Shown: piece by piece, positions 16,901 to 24,950 of the stretch
Layout: each line of letters opens with the position of its first letter
How positions within the stretch are numbered: the first letter of the stretch is position 1
Origin: DTKY01 sp037440765
Lineage (GTDB): Bacteria > Acidobacteriota > Terriglobia > Bryobacterales > Bryobacteraceae
DNA length: 31,475 nt
Assembly (NCBI GenBank): GCA_037440765.1
Contig: JBBITL010000051.1
Location: 1 to 31,475, forward strand
Reading direction: 5' to 3'
Notes under the pieces: generated by a model
Told to the model about the DNA's origin: nothing
The model's input: only the letters and a program-made list of their open reading frames with translations
The model's database searches: none
Program-made: the position numbers and the translations under genes

Positions 16901-17591
16901 TTCACGACGCGCGGCAATGGAAGCCCTGATGATAGCTGGAGCGGGCGCGAACAGAACCAGCATGGACGTGGCCCAGGCAGCCATCCCTCAACTGCCGGCG
17001 GGATTGAACGAAGGGCTCCACACAGTGGCGCAGCAGATCGGCATGCTCCGGACCATCGCCCAGCGGCAAGGGGACACGGTCGCGGAGAACACACAGGCGC
17101 TCCTGCTCAACACGGCGGCCCAGAGGACGGGCGGGGCGGCCCTGGCCGCCGGCAGCATCGCCAGCGCGGCAGCCAAGGCGCTGGGCGGCGGGGGGGGGCT
17201 GGTCCCTCTGGTGTCATCCATCGTGGGGCTGTTTCGAAGGAACAGGCAGGAGGCGCCGCCGGCGTTGGCAACCTACATGCCGCCTGAGCCGATCCACTTC
17301 CAGGGGGCGGCGCCGCAGACAGCAGGCATGCCGATTCCGGCCGTCGACTACCGGCAGGACGGGCTGCCGCGTCCGATCACTCAGCTCCGAGGCAGGGCGG
17401 CGGGGCGCCCGGCCGAAGCGTGGAGCGATCCCGCGCCAATGGCAACACCGGCCTACACGCCGGCGGTGACAGTACAGGTGCAGACAATGGACAGCCGGTC
17501 CTTCCTGGATAACAGCGACCAGATCGCGCGCGCGGTGCGCGAAGCGATCCTGAACGCGCACGCTCTGGGGAGCGTGGTGGGCGAACTCTGA
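16893..17591 (+). CDS. Very short tape measure protein candidate
   Basis: The gene directly after the chaperone pair is normally the tape measure. This product has only 232 aa, whereas typical siphophage tape measures run from about 700 to over 1,000. It has a helical N-terminal half (GLHTVAQQIGMLRTIAQRQG), a hydrophobic Ala/Gly stretch (ALAAGSIASAAAKALGG, then VPLVSSIVGLFRR) like the membrane segment of tape measures, a Pro-rich linker, and a C-terminal helix (QIARAVREAILNAHALG). At roughly 0.15 nm per residue it would set a tail near 35 nm. From memory, the Rhodobacter gene transfer agent has a tape measure of similar size. The Shine-Dalgarno GAGAGGAG (16877-16884) lies inside the chaperone extension. 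Confidence 0.62.
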   Translation: MSDSRRAAMEALMIAGAGANRTSMDVAQAAIPQLPAGLNEGLHTVAQQIGMLRTIAQRQGDTVAENTQALLLNTAAQRTGGAALAAGSIASAAAKALGGGGGLVPLVSSIVGLFRRNRQEAPPALATYMPPEPIHFQGAAPQTAGMPIPAVDYRQDGLPRPITQLRGRAAGRPAEAWSDPAPMATPAYTPAVTVQVQTMDSRSFLDNSDQIARAVREAILNAHALGSVVGEL

Positions 17592-17592
17592 C

Positions 17593-17952
17593 ATGGGCAC
17601 ATTCCCGGTTCTGAAGACAGGGGCAGCGTTGCAGTACCCGGCGGGCCGCGTGCTAGAGCATTCGACCTCGGTGCAGGTTTTCGTGGACGGCGGCGAACAG
17701 AGATTCCGCGAGTATGCCGGGCCGGCGCGCAGGTGGGTGATAAGGCTGGGCCTGCTGGACGAAGCGGAACTGGCGGCGCTGGAGGACTTTCTGATCGCAC
17801 AGCAAGGCGGGCTGGGCTCATTCGCGTTTACGGATCCCTGGGAGGGGACAACCTATCCGGATTGCAGCCTGGAAGCGGATACGACTCCCCTGGAGTGGCA
17901 GGACCTTATGAGCGGCCGCACGACCGTAGTGGTCGTGGAGAACAGGAGCTAG
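17593..17952 (+). CDS. Distal tail-like protein 1 (DUF2460-like)
   Basis: A 119-aa protein that begins 2 nt after the tape measure stop. Features are FPVLKTGAALQYP, RRWVIRLGLLDEAELAALED and GGLGSFAFTDPWEGTTYPDC. The pattern of a strand-rich N-terminus, an ELAALEDF helix and a G-SFAF-DP turn resembles distal tail proteins of gene transfer agents and siphophages, which form the ring between the tube and the tip. The assignment depends on order and this pattern. The next gene encodes a clear relative. Confidence 0.65.
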   Translation: MGTFPVLKTGAALQYPAGRVLEHSTSVQVFVDGGEQRFREYAGPARRWVIRLGLLDEAELAALEDFLIAQQGGLGSFAFTDPWEGTTYPDCSLEADTTPLEWQDLMSGRTTVVVVENRS

Positions 17953-17953
17953 G

Positions 17954-18718
17954 ATGCTCTACTTCCCCCAACTGGGATCGGGCGCCACGGTGCAGTACCC
18001 CTACGTGAAGCGGCGCGTCTACCGGACCATCAGCAACATGCTTGCGGATGGGAGGAGACTGCGGCTGGCGGACACAGGCGGGGCGAGGATTCAATGGGAG
18101 TTCACGTTCAAGGCGCTGAGCGACCAGGAACGGCTGGTTCTGGAGAACTTCGTCCGGGCCGTGGAAGGCAGGCTGGGCGAGTTCACGCTGCTAGACCCGA
18201 GCGACAACCTGCTGGTCTGGAGCGAGAATCTGAATGCCGGAGCCTGGACAAAGGGACCGTTGCTCAGCATATCCGGCGGTGTGGTCGCGAACACCGGCAC
18301 GGCGGCGCAGTCCATACAACAGACGATTAGCGGACCGGGGTGGTTCTGCTACTGTTTCAGCCTGTATGCCAGAGGCGCGGCGGGTGCCGCAGTGACGCTG
18401 TATCGTTCGACGGGCGGCGTGACCGAGCAGCGGGAGCACCGACTGTCGGAGAACTGGAAGAGGCTGGCGCTGTCCGGCAGGACCGGAACCACGGCCGAGA
18501 GCGTGACATTCGGGCTGACGGTTCCGGCCGGAGCGACGGTGGAGGTGGCGGGAATCCAGGCCGAGGCTCAGCCGGCTCCCTCGACCTACAGGAAGACGAC
18601 GACCCGTAGCGGCGTCTATCCGAACGCGCGTTTCGAGGATGACGCGTTTGCCACGGTATCCGAGGGGCCCGGGCAGCATTCCTGCCGGGTTCGCATCGGG
18701 GCGCCCGCGGCGAGCTAG
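17954..18718 (+). CDS. Distal tail-like protein 2 with an added beta domain
   Basis: A 254-aa protein whose first ~95 residues parallel the preceding gene: MLYFPQLGSGATVQYP matches FPVLKTGAALQYP, and DQERLVLENFVRAVEGRLGE with FTLLDP matches its helix and G-SFAF-DP turn. Residues ~95-215 add a beta-rich domain of the carbohydrate-binding type (SENLNAGAWTKGPLLSISGG, ending in PSTYRKTTTRSGVY). This domain often decorates phage tails and could touch the cell surface. AGGAG at 17944-17948 precedes ATG 17954. A tandem duplication of the distal tail gene with a later domain gain is the simplest explanation. Confidence 0.68.
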   Translation: MLYFPQLGSGATVQYPYVKRRVYRTISNMLADGRRLRLADTGGARIQWEFTFKALSDQERLVLENFVRAVEGRLGEFTLLDPSDNLLVWSENLNAGAWTKGPLLSISGGVVANTGTAAQSIQQTISGPGWFCYCFSLYARGAAGAAVTLYRSTGGVTEQREHRLSENWKRLALSGRTGTTAESVTFGLTVPAGATVEVAGIQAEAQPAPSTYRKTTTRSGVYPNARFEDDAFATVSEGPGQHSCRVRIGAPAAS

Positions 18719-18725
18719 GAGAATC

Positions 18726-21700
18726 ATGCCTGCCATTTCGGATCTGAAGGAACTGACGGCGACCGAGACTCCGCTGTTCCTGTTCACGTTCGAGTTGCCG
18801 ACTGGCGCGGTGGAGAGGTGGTCGACCCACCGGGTCGAAGCGGACGGCCAGGTATACGGAGCAAGGGTGCTGGAGCACAGCCTCTTCGAGTTGCGCTCCG
18901 ACGGAGAGGAAGGCATCGACAGCCTCTCGCGCATCTCTATCACCCTGGCAAACGCGGACTCCTACTGCTCTCAGATTGAACGGACCCAGGGATGGAAGGG
19001 CGCCAAAGTGACGGTCCGATTCCTGTTCTTCGATCTGAAGAATGCGGGCCCGGCTTCGGAGAGCAGGGTTGTCTTTCGCGGTGTGGCAAGCTCCCCGGAT
19101 GACATCACGGAGAACAAGCTGCGACTGCCGGTCTCGAACCGGATGAACCTGCAACGGATGCTGACGCCGGAGGTGCGCATACAGCGCCGCTGCCCCTGGA
19201 AGTTCCCGGGGTCGGCCGCGCAGAGGGCCGAGGCGCTGGACGGAGGGGTGCGCGGGAAGCACTCGCCTTTCCATCGCTGCGGGTATTCGGCCGGCGTGGC
19301 AGGAGGCGCCGGGAACCTGAACGGCAATGCGCCGTTCGATAGCTGCGGCTACACGCGAGGGGAGTGCGAACAGCGGGGCATGTTCGACCGGGACTCCGCC
19401 GGGAACCCAACGCGGCGCTTCGGCGGCGTGGAGTTCGTTCCGCCATCGGTGCTGGTGCGGGCCTATGGCGAGCGTTCGTTCCATGTCTCGGCGGTGGCGG
19501 AGAACGAAGGCCGCTACAACGACTTCGTGCCAATCGTCTACGGAACGGGATGGTACGCGCCTCCAATCGTGTTTGCGCGGAACGATGGCAACCTGACGCG
19601 GTTGGAAGTCCTGCTGGGGATGGGCGAGATACAGGACGTGCTGAAGGTCGTGGTGAACGATGTCGATATCCCGGCGGGGCGCGCCGGCGAGAACATGACC
19701 GCGACCGGCTGGTACAGCGTGGTCAGCTACGGAACGCGCACGGGAGTATTCAATTCCGACTTCACCGACGGGGCCGGCAACCCGATCGGGGACCCGTACG
19801 GCAGCATGGCCTACCTGTCGGTCGTGGTACCGAACCGGCTGAACGACGGCCGCAGCCTGCCGAAAGTGCAGGTGCTGCTGAGGGGGCTGAAAGTCGGGCG
19901 GTACGCGTCAAACGGGGCGTACCTGGGGGACGATTACGACAACAACCCGGCCTGGATCCTGCTCGACATCCTGAAACGCAGCGGATGGGCGGACAGCGAG
20001 ATCGACCTCGCCAGTTTCGCGGACGCGGCGGAGTACGGGGCCCAGCACATCGAGGCGAAGGACCTCTACGGCAATCCGACGTTGATACCGCGCTTCCAGT
20101 GCAACCTGGTGCTGCGCCGGAGGCGGAGCGTCGCGGACGTGATTCGGGGGATCAGAAACGCGAGCCGCCTCTACCTCAGTTACGACGACCACGGGAAGCT
20201 GCAGCTTCGATCGGAGAACTCCGTCGCTCTTCAACAGCCGGTGAAGCCCGACGGGAGCAACAGCACCGAGGAACTTAACGGAGGCTGGCCGTGCTACGAA
20301 TTCGGCGACGGCACCAACGGGTTCTCAGGCATACTCAGGCGGAGCAACGGAGAGCCGGCGATCCGATTCTGGACCCGGAGCGCGGCGGACACGCCCAACC
20401 GCTTCAGCGTCGAGTTTCAGGACGAGTTCAACGAGTACCAGCAGGACAGCCTGTCGCTGGTGGATGTAGAAGACGCGATCCGCACCGGCCAGGAGATCAG
20501 CGTGCCGCTGAACGCGCTGGGACTGCCGAACTTCCACCAGGCGGCGAGAATCATCCAACTCCAGCTCGACAAGAGCCTGCGCGGCAACAGTTACGTGCAG
20601 TTTGAAACCAGCGTGCGCGGGATCGGGCTCAAGCCGGGGGACATCATCACCTTGACCTACCTCAAGGAGGGCCTCCTGCGGCAACCGTTCCGGATCCAGA
20701 GCGTCGCTCCGGGACTGAACTACAAAACGGTGACGATCACGGGGCAGGTTCACGACGACAACTGGTACACGGATGATGCGGACGGCACCGGAAGCGGACG
20801 AAGACGGCAACCGGCCTTCGAAGTGGGCCTGCCGCGGCCTCTGCTCGGGACAGTGCTGGATGAAGACGGCGAACCGCAGTTCGAGGTCAGCGAGCGAGTC
20901 TCCGAGGGCGCGGCCGGCCAGATCGGCGTCTCGCTACAGGTGGGGTTCGCCGGCGGGCGACACCCGGCGCCCACCAGCATCGGCATTCCCCTGGTAAGCC
21001 TGCATGCATCGGTCTCCTCCACGGGGGGGACTCTGGCGGGAGATCAAACACTGTACTACGCCGTGAGCGCGACGGACGCGGCTGACGGGGAAAGCCCGCT
21101 GTCGTTCGTTGTGCGGGCCAGGGTGCCCCAAGGCGGGGACACCAACGCGGTCCGACTGAACAGCCTCAGTTTCGGGCCGGGGACGGCAGGCTTCCACGTG
21201 TACCGGGGGAGGAATCCCGCGCAACTCTGGCGCATCGCCGCGGCTCAAGCGCCGGCCGCGACATTCCTCGACACAGGGCTGGCCGGCGAGCTGATCGCCC
21301 CGCCTGACGAGAACTTCGACCACGCCAACTTCTACTGGCGCCTGGAACTGCAACCACCCGCGGATGCGACGATACACTCGGCGACAACGGTAGGCAACGA
21401 GACGCTAAACATGGCGGCCAACACCTACCGCGGCGCGATCGCGCGCATCCGCAGGGGCAAGGGCGCCGGCCAGGAGCGCAGTATCCTCTCGAACACCTCG
21501 ACGACGCTGGAACTGGCATCGGCGTGGGAGACGGAGCCCGACGCCTCAAGCAGTTTCGTGATCGCGGAATCCGGCTGGCGGATCGGGGCGACAGGCCGGA
21601 CGTCGCCGGTGGAACTCGACATCCCAAATCGCGTGGGGGCGACGGTTCACATTTCAGGCCGGGCGGCGAACGTCAACAACAAGGAGTGCGCCTACGAACT

Positions 21701-22655
21701 GTCGCCGTTGACCCGCTGGCGCATAGGCTCGACCAGCCCGGTCCCGCTGGACCTTGAGCCCCCCGGCAAGCCGGCGTTCGGGCTGCACGGGGCGGGGAAG
21801 GGGTCCGTCGAGCTGATGGGGATCGGCTTCGAGGAACTGATCAACACCCGGACCATCGCAGCCGGGACGCTGACGCTGCACTACTGGCCGGAACTGGCCA
21901 GCCCCTCGCAAGCGGCGCTCAGCCAGCAGATGGGAACCGAGGACACGCTGGTGAGTCTGCCAGCCGCGGGAGGGGCGCAGCCGGGAAGCCTGATCCAGAT
22001 CGACGGAGAGGTGATGGAGGTAATCGAGGCGCTGCACGGGGGCACGCAATACGTCGTCACCCGTGGCGCTAAGGGAAGCCACGCGGAGAGCCACGAGGCG
22101 GGGAGACCGGTCTTCCACCTGCGGAACAAGGTCTACATCCTGCCCTTCCCGCGGGACTTCTTCGGAAGCCCCGCGAGCGGAAACCACAGCTTCTCCGTCT
22201 ACATGCCGGACGTGAGGATCGCGGCGGCGGAACTGGTGGTCACCAACCAGCGCGGTGCGAGCGAGCCATCACAGGCGGCGTTTACGTCCACGATGGACTA
22301 CGGACTCAGGACGCTCTCCGGGGGGCAGTTCTCCATACAGGTGCAGGGCTACCCGGCAATCCAATCGAACATCGCGCCTCCGCTGGTCATCGAGACATCC
22401 CATGCGGTGCGCGACATCTTTGCGGTCCTGCACGAGGCGCCAGCCGGCGGCCCGCTGGAGCTTCGTCTCCGGCAGAACGACGAGACCTACTGCCAGCTTG
22501 TGATTGCGGCCGGGCAGACGCTGTCGAACGTTGTCAACGGGTTCAACCTGCCGCCGCTGGCGGCGGGTGCGCACCTAAGCCTGGACGTCCTCTCAGTGCC
22601 GCCCGCCGGGGCGGGTTCACCGGGCAGGGATCTGACAGTGACGATAAGGCTGTAG
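18726..22655 (+). CDS. Tail tip/hub and fibre protein: gpL-like Fe-S module fused to gpJ-like hub
   Basis: A 1,309-aa protein, the largest of the cassette. Residues ~1-250 match the lambda gpL tail-tip type and hold C156, C185, C207 and C214. The last pair lies in CGYTRGEC (C-x6-C), followed by RRFGGVEFVP, the pattern of gpL proteins that bind a [4Fe-4S] cluster. Residues ~270-690 resemble the gpJ/hub region (NPAWILLDILKRSGW, GLKPGDIITLTY, FRIQSVAPG). From ~750 come FN3-like strands (YYAVSATDAADGESPLSF, GFHVYRGRNPAQLWRI) and a C-terminal receptor-binding-type region. No NlpC/P60 peptidase is fused or nearby. ATG 18726 follows TAGGAG directly; an extension to 18639 would overlap the previous gene. 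Confidence 0.85.
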   Translation: MPAISDLKELTATETPLFLFTFELPTGAVERWSTHRVEADGQVYGARVLEHSLFELRSDGEEGIDSLSRISITLANADSYCSQIERTQGWKGAKVTVRFLFFDLKNAGPASESRVVFRGVASSPDDITENKLRLPVSNRMNLQRMLTPEVRIQRRCPWKFPGSAAQRAEALDGGVRGKHSPFHRCGYSAGVAGGAGNLNGNAPFDSCGYTRGECEQRGMFDRDSAGNPTRRFGGVEFVPPSVLVRAYGERSFHVSAVAENEGRYNDFVPIVYGTGWYAPPIVFARNDGNLTRLEVLLGMGEIQDVLKVVVNDVDIPAGRAGENMTATGWYSVVSYGTRTGVFNSDFTDGAGNPIGDPYGSMAYLSVVVPNRLNDGRSLPKVQVLLRGLKVGRYASNGAYLGDDYDNNPAWILLDILKRSGWADSEIDLASFADAAEYGAQHIEAKDLYGNPTLIPRFQCNLVLRRRRSVADVIRGIRNASRLYLSYDDHGKLQLRSENSVALQQPVKPDGSNSTEELNGGWPCYEFGDGTNGFSGILRRSNGEPAIRFWTRSAADTPNRFSVEFQDEFNEYQQDSLSLVDVEDAIRTGQEISVPLNALGLPNFHQAARIIQLQLDKSLRGNSYVQFETSVRGIGLKPGDIITLTYLKEGLLRQPFRIQSVAPGLNYKTVTITGQVHDDNWYTDDADGTGSGRRRQPAFEVGLPRPLLGTVLDEDGEPQFEVSERVSEGAAGQIGVSLQVGFAGGRHPAPTSIGIPLVSLHASVSSTGGTLAGDQTLYYAVSATDAADGESPLSFVVRARVPQGGDTNAVRLNSLSFGPGTAGFHVYRGRNPAQLWRIAAAQAPAATFLDTGLAGELIAPPDENFDHANFYWRLELQPPADATIHSATTVGNETLNMAANTYRGAIARIRRGKGAGQERSILSNTSTTLELASAWETEPDASSSFVIAESGWRIGATGRTSPVELDIPNRVGATVHISGRAANVNNKECAYELSPLTRWRIGSTSPVPLDLEPPGKPAFGLHGAGKGSVELMGIGFEELINTRTIAAGTLTLHYWPELASPSQAALSQQMGTEDTLVSLPAAGGAQPGSLIQIDGEVMEVIEALHGGTQYVVTRGAKGSHAESHEAGRPVFHLRNKVYILPFPRDFFGSPASGNHSFSVYMPDVRIAAAELVVTNQRGASEPSQAAFTSTMDYGLRTLSGGQFSIQVQGYPAIQSNIAPPLVIETSHAVRDIFAVLHEAPAGGPLELRLRQNDETYCQLVIAAGQTLSNVVNGFNLPPLAAGAHLSLDVLSVPPAGAGSPGRDLTVTIRL

Positions 22656-22683
22656 AAGGCAAAAGGCAAGAGGCAAATGGCGA
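22656..22683. repeat. Short 7-bp tandem repeat after the cassette
   Basis: AAGGCAA, AAGGCAA, GAGGCAA and ATGGCGA follow one another directly after the last phage stop codon: four degenerate units with a period of 7. It lies at the right border of the cassette. It could be ordinary low-complexity sequence; no copy is seen at the left border. Confidence 0.6.
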
Positions 22684-22710
22684 ACTGCGGAAGGAGTGGG
22701 TCTCCCCAAC

Positions 22711-23403
22711 CTACACCAGTCCGGCCTGCTCCAGAAGCGGCGTATCGCCGAGTATTGCCGCCGCCGGGCCTTCCGCTACCACCGTGCCTTCGGACAAGAC
22801 CACCAGCCTGGAACAAAGCCCGCGCAGGAAAGTCAGATCGTGGCTGGCAATGAGCCGCGCCACACGGAGCTCCCCGAGCATCGCCGCCAGCCGTCGCACA
22901 GACCGCCCGTCCAGCTCCGCCGTAGGTTCATCCAGAATCAGCAACTCCGGAGACGTGACCAGCGCCGCGGCGATCGCCGCCCTCTTCCTCTCCCCCAGGC
23001 TGAGCTGCGATGCCGGCCGCGCAACCGCGCCGCCCAGCCCGGCAAGGTCGAGCGCCGCCGATGCGCGCCGGGCCGCATCCGCAGCGGGCACTCCACGGTT
23101 CAGGAGCGGCAGGGCGACATCCTCGACCAGGCGAGGCATGAACAACTGGTCTTCCGGGTTCTGGAAAACCACACCCACCTTGTGCCGGTTCTTCCTTGAA
23201 AGCGGCTCGCCGAACAGCCGGACTTCGCCCTCCGCCCGGTACAGGCCGAGCACACACCACAGCAGAGTGCTCTTGCCGCTCCCATTCGCTCCCACCACGC
23301 CCAGGCACTCCCCATCGGCCACGGTGAAACAGACTTCACGCAGGACTTCCCTGCCCGAGTCGAACGCGAAACCGAGCCGCTCAACCTCCAGCGCAGCAGT
23401 CAT
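22711..23403 (-). CDS. cbiO: ECF/cobalt-type ABC transporter ATPase, CbiO-like
   Basis: An ATPase of an energy-coupling factor transporter, 230 aa. Walker A is GANGSGKST (38-46); the Q-loop is Q81 in VFQNPEDQLF, the form typical of CbiO/EcfA; Walker B is LLILDEP (D158/E159). The signature reads LSLGE (134-138) instead of LSGGE. ATG 23403 overlaps the upstream stop as ATGA, which fixes the start; an in-frame extension to 23424 is rejected. Only one ATPase gene is visible, so it would act as a homodimer. It ends 55 bp from the end of the phage cassette and is convergent with it. Confidence 0.9.
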   Translation of the reverse strand: MTAALEVERLGFAFDSGREVLREVCFTVADGECLGVVGANGSGKSTLLWCVLGLYRAEGEVRLFGEPLSRKNRHKVGVVFQNPEDQLFMPRLVEDVALPLLNRGVPAADAARRASAALDLAGLGGAVARPASQLSLGERKRAAIAAALVTSPELLILDEPTAELDGRSVRRLAAMLGELRVARLIASHDLTFLRGLCSRLVVLSEGTVVAEGPAAAILGDTPLLEQAGLV

Positions 23404-23849
23404 TCGCCAATCCCCCGCACCCACTGCCCCGCATAGAAACGCTCCGCGCGCACTATGGATCGCGTGAAGAACGCGCTGACCGCAAACGCGAGGGAGGAAA
23501 ACCAGCCGGACCCGTAGCGGCGCGGCGCCGCGAGCGCGCGAGCCGTGAACGCCCGCCGTCCCTCCGCCACGAGCACGAAGGCAAAGTGCCGGACAAAGAG
23601 GGCGAACAGCGCCACATGGAACAGCAAGCTACCCTCACGCAGCCGGAACAGCCACCGGTCCCAGGGCACGAAACGGACGACAACTTTGGCCGCCAGAAAC
23701 ACCAGGATGGTCTTGAGCCAAAGCCAGGTGACCGGCATGCCCGCGAGCCACTGCATCAGCGCCAGCAAGGCGGCAAACATCAGGACCGGGGCCAGCAGCA
23801 GGAGGCAGCGTGTCAGGCGGCGGGCTTTTCCGCGCGAACGAAGTACCAA
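23400..23849 (-). CDS. Short ECF transmembrane (T) component, CbiQ-like
   Basis: A 149-aa membrane protein with hydrophobic segments at about 17-38, 42-58 and 75-92. The C-terminal motif RSIVRAERFYAGQWVRG matches the Arg-containing coupling helix of CbiQ/EcfT proteins, which docks on the ATPase. The usual CbiQ is about 220-270 aa, so this is short and appears to lack N-terminal helices. TTG 23849 is supported by GAGGAGGA just upstream on the minus strand, inside the end of the methyltransferase gene (37-bp overlap). I see no frameshift that would restore a longer form. Its place between the methyltransferase and the ATPase supports the assignment. Confidence 0.72.
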   Translation of the reverse strand: MVLRSRGKARRLTRCLLLLAPVLMFAALLALMQWLAGMPVTWLWLKTILVFLAAKVVVRFVPWDRWLFRLREGSLLFHVALFALFVRHFAFVLVAEGRRAFTARALAAPRRYGSGWFSSLAFAVSAFFTRSIVRAERFYAGQWVRGIGE

Positions 23850-24424
23850 CCGGGATCCTCCTCGGCGTGAATCCGAACGGCCCCGGCGCGCCCGAGGGCG
23901 CGCGCCAGCTCATCGGAGCGGGGCAACACGTCGCCGGAGACCGGACCATCGAGCGAGCTGTGGAAGGCGTTCAGCTCCTCGCTGCCCGCCAGGTGCCCCA
24001 CCGACAGTACCCCGCCAGGTTTCAGCACCCGCAGGAACTCGTCCAGCGCGGCCGAGCCATCGCCGAGGTGCGGCAGGATTCCGAAGCAGAGAACAAGGTC
24101 GAAGGCGCCTGTGGCGGCGGGGATCCGCACGGCGTCAGCGCAGACCCGGCTCACGCGCGGATCGGACAACTTCCGAGCGTTCTGGCGCAGCATCTCGATG
24201 GCGAAGTCCACCTCGACGACACAGCGCGCGCCGGGAATCCGTTCCAGCAAAGCGGGGAGCAGGATGCCGGTCCCGCAGCCCACATCGAGAACAGTGACCG
24301 GCGCGCCGGCAGCGCTTCCGTCGATGTAGCGCCGGACCTTCTCCTCCGCGCCGTCCATCTTCGGCAGGCTGTCCCACCCGGCTGCCAGGCCGTTGAAGTA
24401 GGCTCTCTTTCCGGTTTCACACAT
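23813..24424 (-). CDS. Class I SAM-dependent methyltransferase in an ECF transport operon
   Basis: A 203-aa cytosolic enzyme with the Rossmann methyltransferase fold. Motif I is VLDVGCGTG (45-53); VVEVDFAIEMLRQNA follows, with the acidic residue that binds the SAM ribose; then CADAVRIPAATGAFDLVLCF and FLRVLKPGGVLSVGH. The substrate cannot be read from the sequence. It overlaps the S-component gene by 8 bp (ATGTGTGA) and the T-component gene by 37 bp, so it is co-translated with a vitamin- or metal-type transporter and may act on the imported compound. This link is inference. Confidence 0.85.
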   Translation of the reverse strand: MCETGKRAYFNGLAAGWDSLPKMDGAEEKVRRYIDGSAAGAPVTVLDVGCGTGILLPALLERIPGARCVVEVDFAIEMLRQNARKLSDPRVSRVCADAVRIPAATGAFDLVLCFGILPHLGDGSAALDEFLRVLKPGGVLSVGHLAGSEELNAFHSSLDGPVSGDVLPRSDELARALGRAGAVRIHAEEDPGWYFVRAEKPAA

Positions 24425-24950
24425 CCTCGAACAGCGGCCCTTTCCTGGTTTTCAGGACCTTGAGCACCAGCGGCACCACCGCAAGCTGGAGCGCGACTCC
24501 GGGCAGAGCCTGAAGCATGGAAGCGGCCACCGAGAGCCTGGCGGGCAGGTCAAACAGATTCGCCAACGTCCATGATAGCCCAGCCGAGGTCAGGCGCCCG
24601 GCGAGGATCGCAGCCACCAGAGCCGGCCACACGCGGCGCCCCGAGGTGCGGTAAACCAGACCGGCCACCGATCCCAGCACGGCGCCCTCCACCGACATGA
24701 CCGCCGCCACGGGCGGATAGAGCGGCGGCATACCGGTGAGCAGCGCCGACACCCACGGCGTGGCGGCTCCCGTGAACACCGCCCACCCAAGGGGCGACAG
24801 GAACCCATTGAGAAGCAGCGGCAGCAGCATGGGAAGGAACCTGCTGCCGAGGCCCACGGCGTGGAACACCATCGGCAGGGTCAGCCCCAGCGCCATGATC
24901 ACGGCGTTGAGAACCATCCACCGCAGCGGGCCTGAGTGAACGGGCGCCAT
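24417..24950 (-). CDS. ECF transporter substrate-binding (S) component
   Basis: A 177-aa membrane protein with about five or six hydrophobic segments. The region FHAVGLGSRFLPMLLPLLLNG, then LTGMPPLYPPV and the later ILAGRLTSAGLSW, matches a family of ECF S components whose substrates are mostly unassigned. The S component binds the substrate in the membrane and couples to the T component and ATPases. It starts at ATG 24950, sharing one base with the stop of the TonB receptor (TGATG). The receptor would bring the same compound through the outer membrane. A cofactor, tetrapyrrole or metal complex is plausible, but no riboswitch points to cobalamin. Confidence 0.8.
   Translation of the reverse strand: MAPVHSGPLRWMVLNAVIMALGLTLPMVFHAVGLGSRFLPMLLPLLLNGFLSPLGWAVFTGAATPWVSALLTGMPPLYPPVAAVMSVEGAVLGSVAGLVYRTSGRRVWPALVAAILAGRLTSAGLSWTLANLFDLPARLSVAASMLQALPGVALQLAVVPLVLKVLKTRKGPLFEDV

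Larger units (their letters stand above)
8809..22655 (+). mobile_element. Siphophage-type structural cassette, stripped prophage or GTA-like element
   Basis: An unbroken run of co-oriented genes holds the packaging, head and tail genes of a siphophage in the standard order, with short gaps or overlaps and every frame intact once the N-run is allowed for. There is no integrase, repressor, replication gene, prohead protease, holin, endolysin or phage tRNA. Host genes flank it directly: lptC/lptA start 198 bp to the left, a CbiO-type ATPase 55 bp to the right. I found no direct repeat long enough to be an att pair. The left intergenic stretch (8611-8808) has no good promoter and no gene, only a 9-bp odd palindrome TTGACTCAA near 8664. 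Because the boundaries lie inside N-free sequence, a scaffold chimera at the borders is not indicated. Size and content resemble the 14-15 kb gene transfer agent of Rhodobacter. Confidence 0.75.

Noticed and set aside
8809..22655. Tailocin interpretation of the phage cassette
   Set aside because: Intact terminase, portal, scaffold and coat genes are present, and tailocins lack heads and packaging.
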